From NCBI GenBank assembly GCA_023424095.1, contig JAFAEG010000098.1, positions 1-16,735 on the forward strand: a DNA stretch of 16,735 nt, given 5' to 3'. This document shows positions 1 through 7,435 of this stretch, in pieces. This stretch comes from Pseudomonadota bacterium (lineage in GTDB: Bacteria; Pseudomonadota; Alphaproteobacteria; Sphingomonadales; Sphingomonadaceae). The translations under genes and the position numbers were made by a program. The first letter of the stretch is position 1, and the number at the start of each line of letters is the position of its first letter. Under the pieces are notes generated by a model. That model was not told the DNA's origin. It saw nothing but the letters and a program-made list of their open reading frames with translations, and did not search any database.

Positions 1-51
1 ATATCTACACTCGACTAGTCGTCGGCCGCGTCAGATGTTTATAAGACCCAG
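1..51 (+). other. Illumina/Nextera adapter remnant (not genomic)
   Basis: Bases 1-10 match the 3' end of the P5 primer (ATCTACAC, one mismatch in ten). Bases 11-18 are TCGACTAG, an exact match to the Nextera i5 index I know as S513. Bases 19-32 match TCGTCGGCAGCGTC with one mismatch. Bases 33-51 match the Tn5 mosaic end AGATGTGTATAAGAGACAG with three mismatches. About 46 of 51 bases agree, in the exact order of a library adapter. The scattered mismatches look like low-quality read ends carried into the assembly. A natural Tn5/IS50 end would not carry the P5 and index segments. Confidence 0.95.
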
Positions 52-118
52 CTGGCGGCCCGACCACGGCCGGCTGATCGAGGAACAGCAGGCTGGCGGC
101 GAGGAGGAACGATCCCAT
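52..118 (-). CDS. Start of an exported protein, truncated by contig end
   Basis: An ATG at 118 on the minus strand (with a GTG directly before it) opens a frame of 22 residues that is still open at the adapter junction. It begins MGSFLLAASLLFLDQPAVVG. The hydrophobic stretch at residues 3-13 looks like a signal peptide or first membrane segment, but there is no positively charged n-region and no good ribosome binding site. It starts 40 bases after the putA stop on the same strand, so it could be co-transcribed with putA. The missing part is due to the assembly edge, not to a biological truncation. Function is unknown, and it could be chance. Confidence 0.3.
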
Positions 119-158
119 CACCGCTGACTGTCAGCCAATTGCGGCCCTATCGGGGCGC

Positions 159-3140
159 TCAAAACCCGACATCCTCCAGGCTCAGCAAGGTCGCGTTGCC
201 GCCGGCGCTGGTCGTGTCGGTGCTCGTCGTCCGCTCGGCGCAGAAGCGCGGCAGGTAATTCGGCCCGCCCGCCTTCGGCCCGGTGCCGGAGAGGCCCTCG
301 CCGCCGAATGGCTGCGAGCCGACGATCGCACCGATCATCGAGCGGTTGACGTAAAGATTGCCCGCTTCCGACAGCCCCTCGACCGTCTCCGCCGCCCGCG
401 CGATGCGGCTGTGCAGGCCCATGGTCAGGCCGTAGCCGCTGGCATTCACGCGGCGCACAGTCTCGGCCAGTTCGCCCGCCTTCCAGGTCGTGACGTGCAG
501 CAAAGGCCCGAAAAATTCCGCCTGCAGATCCTCGATCGCGTCCAGCTGGATCAGCGTCGGCGGCACGAACAGGCCCTCGCTCGGCACGTCGATCGTCTTC
601 AGGATGCGATCCTTCATCGCCTCGCGGCGGCCCATGAGCTTGTCATAGCTCGGCTGGTCGATCACCGGGCCGACGTCGGTGCGCGGATCGGCCGGATCGC
701 CGACGATCAACGTGTCCATCGCACCGCGCAGCATGTCGACGGTGCGCTGCGCCACCTCCTCCTGCAGCACCAGCAGGCGAAGCGCCGAACAACGCTGCCC
801 GGCCGAGCGGAAGGCCGAGGTCACCACGTCGATCACCACCTGCTCCGGCAAAGCGGTGGAATCGACGATCATCGCATTGATCCCGCCCGTCTCCGCGATC
901 AGCGGCACGATCGGTCGCGCATCGTCGCCGATCAGGGTGCGCGCGATCGTCTTGGCGGTCGCGGTCGAGCCGGTGAAGGCGACGCCGGCGATGCGGACGT
1001 CCTCCATGAGCTTCTGCCCCATGTCGCGGCGGCCCACGGCGAGGATCAGAGCGTCTTCCGGAATGCCCGCTTCGTGCGCGAGCTTCACGGCATAAGCCGC
1101 GATCTCCGGCGTCTGCGAGGCTGGCTTGGCGACCACGCTATTGCCCGCCGCAAGCGCCGCCGAGCATTGCCCCAGGAAGATCGCCAGCGGGAAGTTCCAC
1201 GGCGCGATGCACACCCAGGCGCCGCGACCCTCCATGCGCAGCACGTTGCGCTCGCCGGTCGGCCCCGGCAGCTCCATCGGTTGCAGCCGCGAGCGCGCCT
1301 GAGCCGCATAATAACGGCAGAAATCCACCGCCTCGCGCACTTCGGCCAGCGCGTCGGGAATGGTCTTCTTCGCCTCCTGCACGCAGATGCGCATCAGCAT
1401 GTCGCGATCGCGCTCGAGCAGATCCGCCAGCCGGTCGAGCTTCGCCGCGCGCTCCTCGACGCTGCGCTTCGACCAGTCGCCAAAGCCCTTCAGCGCCCGC
1501 GTAACCAGTTCGTCCGCATCAACCGGCGGGATCGGCGCCGACGCGATCGGCCCCGCCACGGCCTTGGCTACCCGCCGCAATTCGTCATCTTCCTGCAGAT
1601 CCAGCCCTTGGCTGTTCTTCCGCTCCGGCCCGAAGAGATCCTCGGGCAGCGGAATGCTCGGGTGCCGCGAGCCGCCGACCGAGGCGATCTTCGCCACCGG
1701 ATCAGCGAGCAGATCGGCATCGCTCAGATTTTCGTCCGCGAGCTGATGGACGAACGAGCTGTTCGCGCCATTCTCCAGCAGGCGCCGCACGAGATAGGCA
1801 AGCAGATCGCGATGCCCCCCGACCGGCGCATAGATGCGGGTGTGATAGCCCTGCTCGCGGACGAGCTGCTCGTACAGCCCCTCGCCCATGCCATGCAGCC
1901 GCTGGAATTCGAAGTCGCGCGCCTCGCCCGCCCATTCGAGAATGGTCGCGACGGTCAGCGCATTGTGCGTCGCGAAGGCCGGGTAGATGTTCACCGCATC
2001 GAGCATGTCGCGCGCGCAGGCCATGTAGGACACGTCCGTCGCTGCCTTGCGGGTGAACAAAGGATAATCGCTCAAGCCCGCTTCCTGCGTCCGCTTGATC
2101 TCGCTGTCCCAATAAGCGCCCTTCACCAGCCGCGCCGCGATCCGCCGCCCGGTCCGCTTGCCGAGCGCATCCGCCCACGCCACCACCGGCCGCGCCCGCT
2201 TGGAATAAGCCTGGATCGCCATGCCGAGCCCGTCCCAGCCCTTCAGCGCGTCCAGCCCGGCCACCGCCTCGATGATCTCGAGGCTCATCTCCAGCCGCTC
2301 GCTCTCCTCCGCGTCGACAGTCAGACCGATGCCGTGGCTCGCCGCAAGCGTCGCCAGCCGCTCCAATTGCTCGATCAGCGATGGCACCGCCCGGTCCGCC
2401 TGCGCGACCTCGTAGCGCGGGTGAAGCGCCGACAATTTCACCGAGATGCTGTGCCCCTGGTCCGCGACCTGCCCGACCGCCTGGATCGCATCCTCATAGG
2501 ATTGGAAATAGCGTTCCCCATCCTCGAAGGTCCGCGCCGCCTCGCCCAGCATGTCGAAGCTGGCGGTGAAGCCCTTATTCTCGGCCTTCTTCATCCGCTT
2601 GAGCGCTTCCTCGATGGTCCGGCCCATCACGAAAATCTCGCCCATCTTGCGCATCGCGACGCCGACGCCTTCGCGCACGAACGGCTCGCCGGCGCGGCTG
2701 ATCAGCTTCTTGAGCGCGCTGGCCTTCTCGCTTTCGCCGACGATCGCCCGGCCGATCACCAGCCCCCAGGTCGCGGTGTTCACCAGCCGCGAGCCCGATT
2801 GGCCGCGATGCTTGTCCCAATCGCCATCGTCCAGCTTGTCGGCGATCAGGTCGTCCGCCGTCTCCGGGTCCGGCACGCGCAGGAACGCCTCGGCCAGGCT
2901 CAGCAAGGCCACGCCCTCGCTCGTGTTCAGCCGGTATTCCTGCAGAAACTGGTTCACCCAGCCCTTCGACTGCGCCGCCCGCAAATCGCCGAGCAATCCG
3001 GTCGCGCGCGCCTCCACCCCGGCCCGTCCGGCGGCATCCACTCCGGCCCGCTCCAGCAGGGTTTTCAGCACCGCGGGCTCGGGCGCGCGGTGCAGGCGGT
3101 CGATCTCCCGCCGGAGCTCGATGGTGCGGGGGTCTGTCAT
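159..3140 (-). CDS. putA: Bifunctional proline dehydrogenase / L-glutamate-gamma-semialdehyde dehydrogenase PutA
   Basis: PutA oxidises proline to pyrroline-5-carboxylate with FAD and then, after channelling, oxidises the hydrolysed semialdehyde to glutamate with NAD. The N-terminal half carries the proline dehydrogenase barrel (about residues 170-475), with LVKGAYWDSEIKR near 338-351 and RRLLENGANSSFVHQLAD near 452-469. The C-terminal half is an aldehyde dehydrogenase with the PWNFP motif near 647, catalytic Glu in IAETGG (about 750) and catalytic Cys in SAGQRCSALR (about 784). At 993 residues, without an N-terminal ribbon-helix-helix domain, it matches the minimal PutA type (Bradyrhizobium PutA is about the same length), so it should not repress its own gene. 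No PutR/Lrp regulator is visible nearby. I chose the ATG at 3140 because GGAAAG lies 8 bases upstream; the in-frame TTG at 3155 lacks this. It is divergent from the hydratase gene across 82 bp. Confidence 0.97.
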   Translation of the reverse strand: MTDPRTIELRREIDRLHRAPEPAVLKTLLERAGVDAAGRAGVEARATGLLGDLRAAQSKGWVNQFLQEYRLNTSEGVALLSLAEAFLRVPDPETADDLIADKLDDGDWDKHRGQSGSRLVNTATWGLVIGRAIVGESEKASALKKLISRAGEPFVREGVGVAMRKMGEIFVMGRTIEEALKRMKKAENKGFTASFDMLGEAARTFEDGERYFQSYEDAIQAVGQVADQGHSISVKLSALHPRYEVAQADRAVPSLIEQLERLATLAASHGIGLTVDAEESERLEMSLEIIEAVAGLDALKGWDGLGMAIQAYSKRARPVVAWADALGKRTGRRIAARLVKGAYWDSEIKRTQEAGLSDYPLFTRKAATDVSYMACARDMLDAVNIYPAFATHNALTVATILEWAGEARDFEFQRLHGMGEGLYEQLVREQGYHTRIYAPVGGHRDLLAYLVRRLLENGANSSFVHQLADENLSDADLLADPVAKIASVGGSRHPSIPLPEDLFGPERKNSQGLDLQEDDELRRVAKAVAGPIASAPIPPVDADELVTRALKGFGDWSKRSVEERAAKLDRLADLLERDRDMLMRICVQEAKKTIPDALAEVREAVDFCRYYAAQARSRLQPMELPGPTGERNVLRMEGRGAWVCIAPWNFPLAIFLGQCSAALAAGNSVVAKPASQTPEIAAYAVKLAHEAGIPEDALILAVGRRDMGQKLMEDVRIAGVAFTGSTATAKTIARTLIGDDARPIVPLIAETGGINAMIVDSTALPEQVVIDVVTSAFRSAGQRCSALRLLVLQEEVAQRTVDMLRGAMDTLIVGDPADPRTDVGPVIDQPSYDKLMGRREAMKDRILKTIDVPSEGLFVPPTLIQLDAIEDLQAEFFGPLLHVTTWKAGELAETVRRVNASGYGLTMGLHSRIARAAETVEGLSEAGNLYVNRSMIGAIVGSQPFGGEGLSGTGPKAGGPNYLPRFCAERTTSTDTTSAGGNATLLSLEDVGF

Positions 3141-3222
3141 GGCGAGTCTTTCCAAGGGCTTGTGCGGGCGCGTTTCGCCGCTCTATGCGGGCCGCGATTA
3201 GCGCTGCTTACAGGGAGGCTCA

Positions 3223-3678
3223 ATGCCGGTCGCCAGTCTTGAGGAAATCCAGTCGAAAGTCGGCACTGAAATCGGCGTCAGCGAATGGATCATGGTCGAT
3301 CAGGACCGCATTGACCAGTTCGCCGAGGTGACTGAGGACCGCCAGTTCATCCACGTCGATCCCGAAGCTGCCGCCAAGACTGTTTTCCGCGGCACCATCG
3401 CCCACGGTTTCCTTTCGCTCTCCTTGCTCAGCCGCTTCGGCGAGGACGCCTTCCTGCAGCCGCCGAACGTCCGCATGGGCGTCAATTACGGCTTCGAGAA
3501 AATCCGCTTCATCGCCCCGGTGAAGGCCGGCAAGCGCGTCCGCGGCCGCTTCCACCTGAAAAGCGCCACCGAACGCAAACCGCGCCAGTGGGAGTTCCAC
3601 CACGAGGTCACCGTCGAGATCGAGGGCGAGGACAAGCCGGCGCTCACCGCCGAGTGGATCGGCCTGATCTATATCTGA
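3223..3678 (+). CDS. MaoC-family (NodN/Rv0130-like) (R)-specific enoyl-CoA hydratase
   Basis: This 151-residue single hot-dog-fold protein is predicted to hydrate trans-2-enoyl-CoA. The hydratase signature is FAEVTEDRQFIHVDPEAA, with the catalytic Asp and His at 39 and 44 in D-x4-H spacing, followed by IAHGFLSLSLL (residues 59-69). Length and motif spacing match the NodN-like branch, which includes the 151-residue mycobacterial hydratase Rv0130, rather than the fused MaoC dehydrogenases. The start is set by a strong GGGAGG at 3213-3218, four bases before the ATG. It is divergent from putA. Its stop lies six bases from the stop of the convergent Sel1 gene. A role in fatty-acid or polyhydroxyalkanoate metabolism is inferred from the family; the true substrate cannot be read from sequence. 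Confidence 0.9.
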   Translation: MPVASLEEIQSKVGTEIGVSEWIMVDQDRIDQFAEVTEDRQFIHVDPEAAAKTVFRGTIAHGFLSLSLLSRFGEDAFLQPPNVRMGVNYGFEKIRFIAPVKAGKRVRGRFHLKSATERKPRQWEFHHEVTVEIEGEDKPALTAEWIGLIYI

Positions 3679-3684
3679 CCGGGG

Positions 3685-4782
3685 CTATCGCTGCGCCGCA
3701 CCCTCGATGCGTGCCAACCCCTCGCGCGCGAATTCGTACTCCGGGCTGCTTTCCAGCGCGCGCCGGTACCAGCTCGCGGCCTCGTCCAGGTCGCGAGTCA
3801 CGCCCTCACCGCGCTCATACAGATAGCCCAGCGAGGCCTGCCCGGCCACATGGCCCTGCTCGGCGGCGCGGCGCTGCCACTGGGCGGCGAGCGCATGGTC
3901 GAGCGTCACCCCCCGGCCCTGATAATAGAGGCTGCCGAGGCGGTTCTGCCCCTCCGCAAAACCCCGGTCGGCGGCGAGCCGGTACCAGTGCGCCGCCTGC
4001 TCCAGATCCTCCGGCACGCCGCGGCCATGCTCATACATCGCCCCCATCGCCGACTGGGCGTTGGCGAAACCCTGCTCCGCCGCGAGCCGGTACCAGTGCA
4101 GCGCCTGCTGATGGTCCTGCGGAACACCCTGCCCGGCTTCGTACAGGTATCCCACATTGTACTGGCCGTTCGCAAAGCCCTGGTCCGCCGCGAGGCGATA
4201 CCAGCGCAGCGCCTGCGCAAAATCCTGCGGAAGGCCGCGTCCATTGTGATACATGTAGCCCAGATTGCTCTGGGCGTTGGCATAGCCCTGCTCGGCCGCG
4301 AGCCGGTACCAGCGCACCGCCTGCGCGAAGTCCAGCGGTACGCCCCGGCCATTCTCGTACATCACGCCGAGATCGCTCTGCGCCTGCGCATAACCCTGAT
4401 CCGCCGCCAGTCGGTAGTAGCGGACGGCCTCCGCATAATCGGACGCGCCGCCCTCACCGCGGTGGAACATGCGCGCCAGATTGTACTGCGATTGCACCAG
4501 GCCCTGGTCGGCCGCCAGCCGGAACCACGACCGGGCCTGGACATGATCGCGCCGCCCGCCGATGCCGGAGTAGAAATAATAGCCCATATTGTGCTGCGCG
4601 GCGGCGTTGCCGAGTTCCGCGTTCCGGCGCGTCTGCTCGATCACTTCCGGCGAAGGCGGCGCGGCCTGTGCCAATGCCGGCGCGGCCTGAAGCGCCAGCC
4701 CAATGGCAAAAACTCCGGCCAAGGCCGCGCGATCGATCCGAAACGTCAAGGCGCCCTCCCCAGGTCGCGGCGGCACCGTCAT
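3685..4782 (-). CDS. Exported Sel1-like repeat (SLR) protein
   Basis: The protein has a hydrophobic signal segment (LAGVFAIGLALQAAPALAQA, cleavage after ALA near 38). It then has eight consecutive 36-residue Sel1-type repeats from about residue 54 to 342, each with the A-x-G-x-x-x-x-Q / Y-x-x-G-x-G-V / A-x-x-W-Y-R-x-A pattern. Such solenoids act as protein-protein scaffolds; in bacteria they are often periplasmic or envelope-associated. The partner is unknown. The start is ambiguous. The ATG at 4782 has GGAAAGG upstream, but the in-frame TTG at 4749 has a better GGGGAGG six bases upstream and would give a more normal 29-residue signal peptide starting MTFRID. It lies 70 bp downstream of the Doc gene on the same strand. 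Confidence 0.88.
   Translation of the reverse strand: MTVPPRPGEGALTFRIDRAALAGVFAIGLALQAAPALAQAAPPSPEVIEQTRRNAELGNAAAQHNMGYYFYSGIGGRRDHVQARSWFRLAADQGLVQSQYNLARMFHRGEGGASDYAEAVRYYRLAADQGYAQAQSDLGVMYENGRGVPLDFAQAVRWYRLAAEQGYANAQSNLGYMYHNGRGLPQDFAQALRWYRLAADQGFANGQYNVGYLYEAGQGVPQDHQQALHWYRLAAEQGFANAQSAMGAMYEHGRGVPEDLEQAAHWYRLAADRGFAEGQNRLGSLYYQGRGVTLDHALAAQWQRRAAEQGHVAGQASLGYLYERGEGVTRDLDEAASWYRRALESSPEYEFAREGLARIEGAAQR
3757..4623 (-). repeat. Tandem 108-bp repeats encoding Sel1 motifs
   Basis: About eight 108-bp units within the Sel1 gene encode 36-residue repeats. The middle units (about 3980-4420) are very alike in DNA, for example repeated GAGCCGGTACCAG blocks at 3977, 4085 and 4301. This suggests unit duplication and makes the copy number liable to change by recombination. 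Confidence 0.8.
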
Positions 4783-4852
4783 GGCGCCCGCCTTTCCAGG
4801 ACCAGACTATCGTCAGGAAGCACCCCGTTGCAACGCCCGACCCGCGTGGCCG

Positions 4853-5239
4853 TCAGCGCGCCACGATATGGCGGCGGAACCAGTCGGCCATCTCGTCTTC
4901 CGTGAGTTCGCCGGCGGCCAACGCAAGAAACGCGACACTCAATTCGGCAGGCGTCGCGGTGCAATCGCTACCATTCAGCAACAGAAAGGCCACGCTGACG
5001 ACCGCAGCCGTTCGCTTGTTGCCATCGACGAATGGATGATTCCTGGCGATCCCAAACGCATACGCAGCGGCCAATGCCGCCAAATCCGGCTGTCCGTATG
5101 CCACCTGATTCTGAGGCCGTGCCAATGCGCTTTCGAGCAGGCCGAGGTCTCGTATGCCTTCCGCACCGCCATGTTCGGCCAGTTGTTCCGCATGTGCGGC
5201 CACAGCCATTTCCCGCCCGACCCACGCCCAATCCGGCAT
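4853..5239 (-). CDS. doc: Doc-type (death-on-curing) Fic-fold toxin
   Basis: This 128-residue protein has the Doc form of the Fic motif, HPFVDGNKR at residues 68-76. The Lys-Arg replaces the Gly-x-x-x-Arg of AMP-transferring Fic proteins. The N-terminal GGAEGIRDLGLLESALARP (24-42) is typical of the family. Doc of phage P1 is a kinase that inactivates elongation factor Tu; the same activity is inferred here from the conserved motif. The gene follows the antitoxin with a six-base gap, so the two are surely co-transcribed and translation is probably coupled. No strong ribosome binding site precedes the ATG. The full length suggests an intact toxin. Confidence 0.92.
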   Translation of the reverse strand: MPDWAWVGREMAVAAHAEQLAEHGGAEGIRDLGLLESALARPQNQVAYGQPDLAALAAAYAFGIARNHPFVDGNKRTAAVVSVAFLLLNGSDCTATPAELSVAFLALAAGELTEDEMADWFRRHIVAR

Positions 5240-5245
5240 GGGCTT

Positions 5246-5470
5246 CTATTTGGCCAGTTCGCGAAGAGCGTCGCGATAACGCACCATGACCTCGCGCGCC
5301 GCCCGCATCTGCTCCTCGAAATCGGGTTGGGACGCGGCCAGCTCGATCCCGCGCGGTGTCTTGACGACGGACAAGGCGTCGCCGACCCCCACGCCGAGTT
5401 CGGCAAGCAATTCCTTTGGCAGAATCACACCCGCCGAATTGCCGATCTTCTTGATGGTAAGAGCGTTCAT
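5246..5470 (-). CDS. AbrB/MazE-type antitoxin of a Doc toxin-antitoxin pair
   Basis: The 74-residue protein starts with a swapped-hairpin AbrB DNA-binding domain (residues 3-48: LTIKKIGNSAGVILPKELL, then GDALSVVKTPRGIELA). It ends in a charged helix (50-74, FEEQMRAAREVMVRYRDALR) that would wrap around the toxin, as antitoxin tails do. Classic Doc is paired with a Phd/YefM-fold antitoxin. Here the DNA-binding domain is of the AbrB/MazE type, a known but less common pairing. It sits directly upstream of the toxin. No clear ribosome binding site is seen; instead, a 7-bp inverted repeat overlaps the start codon (5469-5498), consistent with self-repression. Confidence 0.9.
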   Translation of the reverse strand: MNALTIKKIGNSAGVILPKELLAELGVGVGDALSVVKTPRGIELAASQPDFEEQMRAAREVMVRYRDALRELAK

Positions 5471-5498
5471 ACGCGCGTAGTAACACGAACACGCGTAT
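5469..5498. promoter_or_regulatory. Inverted repeat at antitoxin start, likely operator
   Basis: ATACGCG (5469-5475) and CGCGTAT (5492-5498) form a perfect 7-bp inverted repeat with a 16-bp spacer. The spacer also contains AACACG direct repeats. The left arm overlaps the antitoxin start codon and the rest lies just upstream, where the promoter or leader must be. Binding by the AbrB-like antitoxin is inferred. Confidence 0.55.
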
Positions 5499-5560
5499 CC
5501 GTCGAGCCATGATTGCGGCGACGCTCCGGCTTGCTTATCGCTTAAACCACGCTAGAGCCG

Positions 5561-5578
5561 CTTTACGTTTACGGAAAG
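5561..5578. promoter_or_regulatory. Imperfect palindrome upstream of thiolase gene, likely operator
   Basis: CTTTACGT-TT-ACGGAAAG is an inverted repeat with 7 of 8 arm positions matching. It ends 11 bases before the thiolase ATG. It resembles the TTTACGT-nn-ACGTAAA type of operator described for regulators of branched-chain amino acid and fatty-acid breakdown in proteobacteria (such as LiuR). The match to that class is from memory. Confidence 0.45.
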
Positions 5579-5589
5579 GGAAACTCCGC

Positions 5590-6768
5590 ATGAGCCGCGA
5601 CGCCGTCATCGTCTCCACCGCCCGCACGCCGATCGGCAAGGCCTATCGCGGCGCGTTCAACGCGACCCCTTCCCCCACCCTTGCCGCGCACGCGATTCGT
5701 GCCGCGGTCGAGCGCGCCGGGATCGACGGCGCCGAGGTAGAGGACGTGATCATGGGTGCGGCGCTGCAGCAGGGCGTGCAGGCGACCATCGGCCGCACCG
5801 CGGCGCTGCGTGCGGGCCTGCCCGTCACCGTTTCCGGCATGTCGATCGACCGCCAGTGCGCCTCCGGCCTGACGGCGATCGCCACCGCCGCCAAGCAGAT
5901 CATCGTCGATCGCATGGACGTCGCCGTCGCAGGCGGCGTGGAAAGCATCTCGATGGTGCAGACGCCGGAAATGCGGCTCGGCGCGGATCCCGAACTCGTG
6001 GCGATGCACAAGGACGTCTACATGCCGATGATCGGCACCGCTGAGACCGTCGCTCGCCGCTACAATATCGGCCGCGACCGGCAGGACGCCTACGCCCTGC
6101 GCTCGCAGCAGCGCACCGCCGCCGCCCAGGCCGAAGGCAGGTTCGACGATGAGATCGTGCCCGTCACCGCGACCATGCTGGTCAAGGACAAGGTGACCGG
6201 CGAGACGTCGAAGAAGGAGATCACACTCACCAAGGACGAGGGCAACCGCGCCGATACCACGCTGGAAGGCCTGCAGTCGCTGCAGCCGGTGATGGGCCCG
6301 GAAGGCGTGATCACCGCCGGCAACGCCTCGCAATTGAGCGACGGCGCCAGCGCCTGCGTCCTCATGGAAGCCGGCCTCGCCGCCGAGCGCGGCCTCGCCC
6401 CGCTCGGCCGCTATGTCGGCATGGCCGTCGCCGGCACCGAGCCGGACGAAATGGGCATCGGCCCCGTCTTCGCCGTGCCGAAATTGCTGAAGCGCTTCGG
6501 CCTCTCGGTGGACGATATCGGCCTGTGGGAGCTGAACGAGGCCTTCGCCGTCCAGGTCCTCTATTGCCAGTACCGGCTCGGCATCCCCGACGACCGCCTG
6601 AACGTCAACGGCGGCGCCATCTCGGTCGGCCATCCCTACGGCATGAGCGGCGCGCGCCTGACGGGCCACGCTCTGATCGAAGGCAAGCGCCGCGGCGCCA
6701 AGCACGTCGTCGTCACCATGTGCGTCGGCGGCGGCATGGGCGCGGCGGGCCTGTTCGAGGTTCTGTAA
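5590..6768 (+). CDS. Thiolase (acetyl-CoA C-acyltransferase)
   Basis: Thiolases cleave 3-ketoacyl-CoA with CoA to release acetyl-CoA, or run the reverse condensation. This 392-residue protein has the full set of catalytic motifs: nucleophilic Cys90 in DRQCASGL, NEAF at 316-319, His348 in GHPYGMSG, and Cys378 in CVGGGMG. The HPYGMSG form replaces the usual HPIGASG and is seen in some degradative thiolases. The start at 5590 is supported by GGAAAGGG at 5573-5580. An open frame reaches upstream to 5509 but has no ribosome binding site and runs through the operator-like palindrome. The gene stands alone, divergent from the toxin-antitoxin operon. Degradative (fatty-acid or ketoacyl) use is more likely than synthesis because no reductase neighbour is present, but this is inference. 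Confidence 0.93.
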   Translation: MSRDAVIVSTARTPIGKAYRGAFNATPSPTLAAHAIRAAVERAGIDGAEVEDVIMGAALQQGVQATIGRTAALRAGLPVTVSGMSIDRQCASGLTAIATAAKQIIVDRMDVAVAGGVESISMVQTPEMRLGADPELVAMHKDVYMPMIGTAETVARRYNIGRDRQDAYALRSQQRTAAAQAEGRFDDEIVPVTATMLVKDKVTGETSKKEITLTKDEGNRADTTLEGLQSLQPVMGPEGVITAGNASQLSDGASACVLMEAGLAAERGLAPLGRYVGMAVAGTEPDEMGIGPVFAVPKLLKRFGLSVDDIGLWELNEAFAVQVLYCQYRLGIPDDRLNVNGGAISVGHPYGMSGARLTGHALIEGKRRGAKHVVVTMCVGGGMGAAGLFEVL

Positions 6769-6836
6769 GCCGGTCTCAGCCTTGACTCACCGCCATCGGC
6801 TGACCCTTATCGGCACCCAATGGCGGGGATGACAGA

Positions 6837-7364
6837 ATGAAGAAGATCACTGTGTTCATCATAGGGTTGGCCGGAGCCTCGTCTGCTGCCGCGGCGATCA
6901 ATCTGACCCAGCCGCAGACCTTCCAGACCGCCGAGTGGACGACCACAGTTACGATCGCCTCGATCGATGCACCCACCTTGCCTCCTGAGGCTCATCAGGG
7001 CTTGCGCTCGATCTTCGAGGCGCTGGCCGGACGGCAGTGCCTAGGCGGGCGATCGGAGGACATCGCCCGCGATTTTCGCGATTCGCTGACACAGGGATTC
7101 ACTGCCAATTCGCCGGGTACTTGTACGTTCGATCCCGGCGACACATTCGACGGTGGCGTGATCCGGTCGCGCGCGACCTGCCGGAAAGAGGGCGCTACCG
7201 TCACGGTGAGCGCCGACATGAGCGGCACCTATGACGCCAGATCGATGTCCCTCGCGTTCGAGCTGACGGGTGCCCGCCCCGGGGATCCTCCCGATCAGCC
7301 CGCTTTACGGATTCGCGCTAGCATCGTCACGCGGGCGGGAGGGCCTTGCTCGCCCCAAGCCTAG
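6837..7364 (+). CDS. Exported DUF3617-like protein
   Basis: This is a 175-residue protein with a clear signal peptide (MKKITVFIIGLAGASSAAAA, cleavage near 20). The mature part has four cysteines (68, 96, 115, 171) and the pattern of DUF3617 proteins: an N-terminal weight-bearing Trp strand (TAEWTTTVTI), a C-terminal region with paired cysteines (TCTFDPGDTF and ATCRKEGA) and a final SGTYD strand. The function of that family is not known; periplasmic location is inferred. GGGGA at 6824-6828 precedes the ATG. Codon use is less extreme than in the thiolase just upstream. Its 3' end is convergent with the next gene across a GC-rich hairpin. Confidence 0.7.
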   Translation: MKKITVFIIGLAGASSAAAAINLTQPQTFQTAEWTTTVTIASIDAPTLPPEAHQGLRSIFEALAGRQCLGGRSEDIARDFRDSLTQGFTANSPGTCTFDPGDTFDGGVIRSRATCRKEGATVTVSADMSGTYDARSMSLAFELTGARPGDPPDQPALRIRASIVTRAGGPCSPQA

Positions 7365-7413
7365 CAGACGCGTTGAAACGGCCCGGCGACTCCGTCGCGC
7401 CGTCCGAACCTCT

Positions 7414-7435
7414 TCCGCCCGAACCCCCGGGCGGA
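7414..7435. terminator. Hairpin between convergent genes, possible terminator
   Basis: TCCGCCC (7414-7420) and GGGCGGA (7429-7435) make a perfect 7-bp stem with an 8-base loop. It sits in the gap between two convergent genes and directly abuts the stop codon of the minus-strand gene. There is no T-run, so intrinsic termination is uncertain. Confidence 0.4.

Noticed and set aside
33..51. Tn5/IS50 mosaic end as a natural transposon border
   Set aside because: It is preceded by the P5 end and an exact i5 index, so it is library adapter.
411..3242. 943-codon plus-strand open frame antisense to putA
   Set aside because: It mirrors the codon bias of putA (high-GC third positions remove stops on the other strand), its protein is Arg/His/Gln-rich low-complexity, and no domain is recognisable.
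3588..5039. 483-codon plus-strand frame over the Sel1 gene
   Set aside because: Pro/Arg/Ala-rich nonsense composition; the Sel1 repeats on the minus strand explain the region.
5569..6705. 378-codon minus-strand frame antisense to the thiolase
   Set aside because: His/Gly/Asp-rich low-complexity product; the thiolase on the plus strand is complete.
6769..6836. Terminator between the thiolase and DUF3617-like genes
   Set aside because: Only an interrupted, weak pairing (GGTCTCAGCC with GGCTGACC) is visible and no T-run follows.
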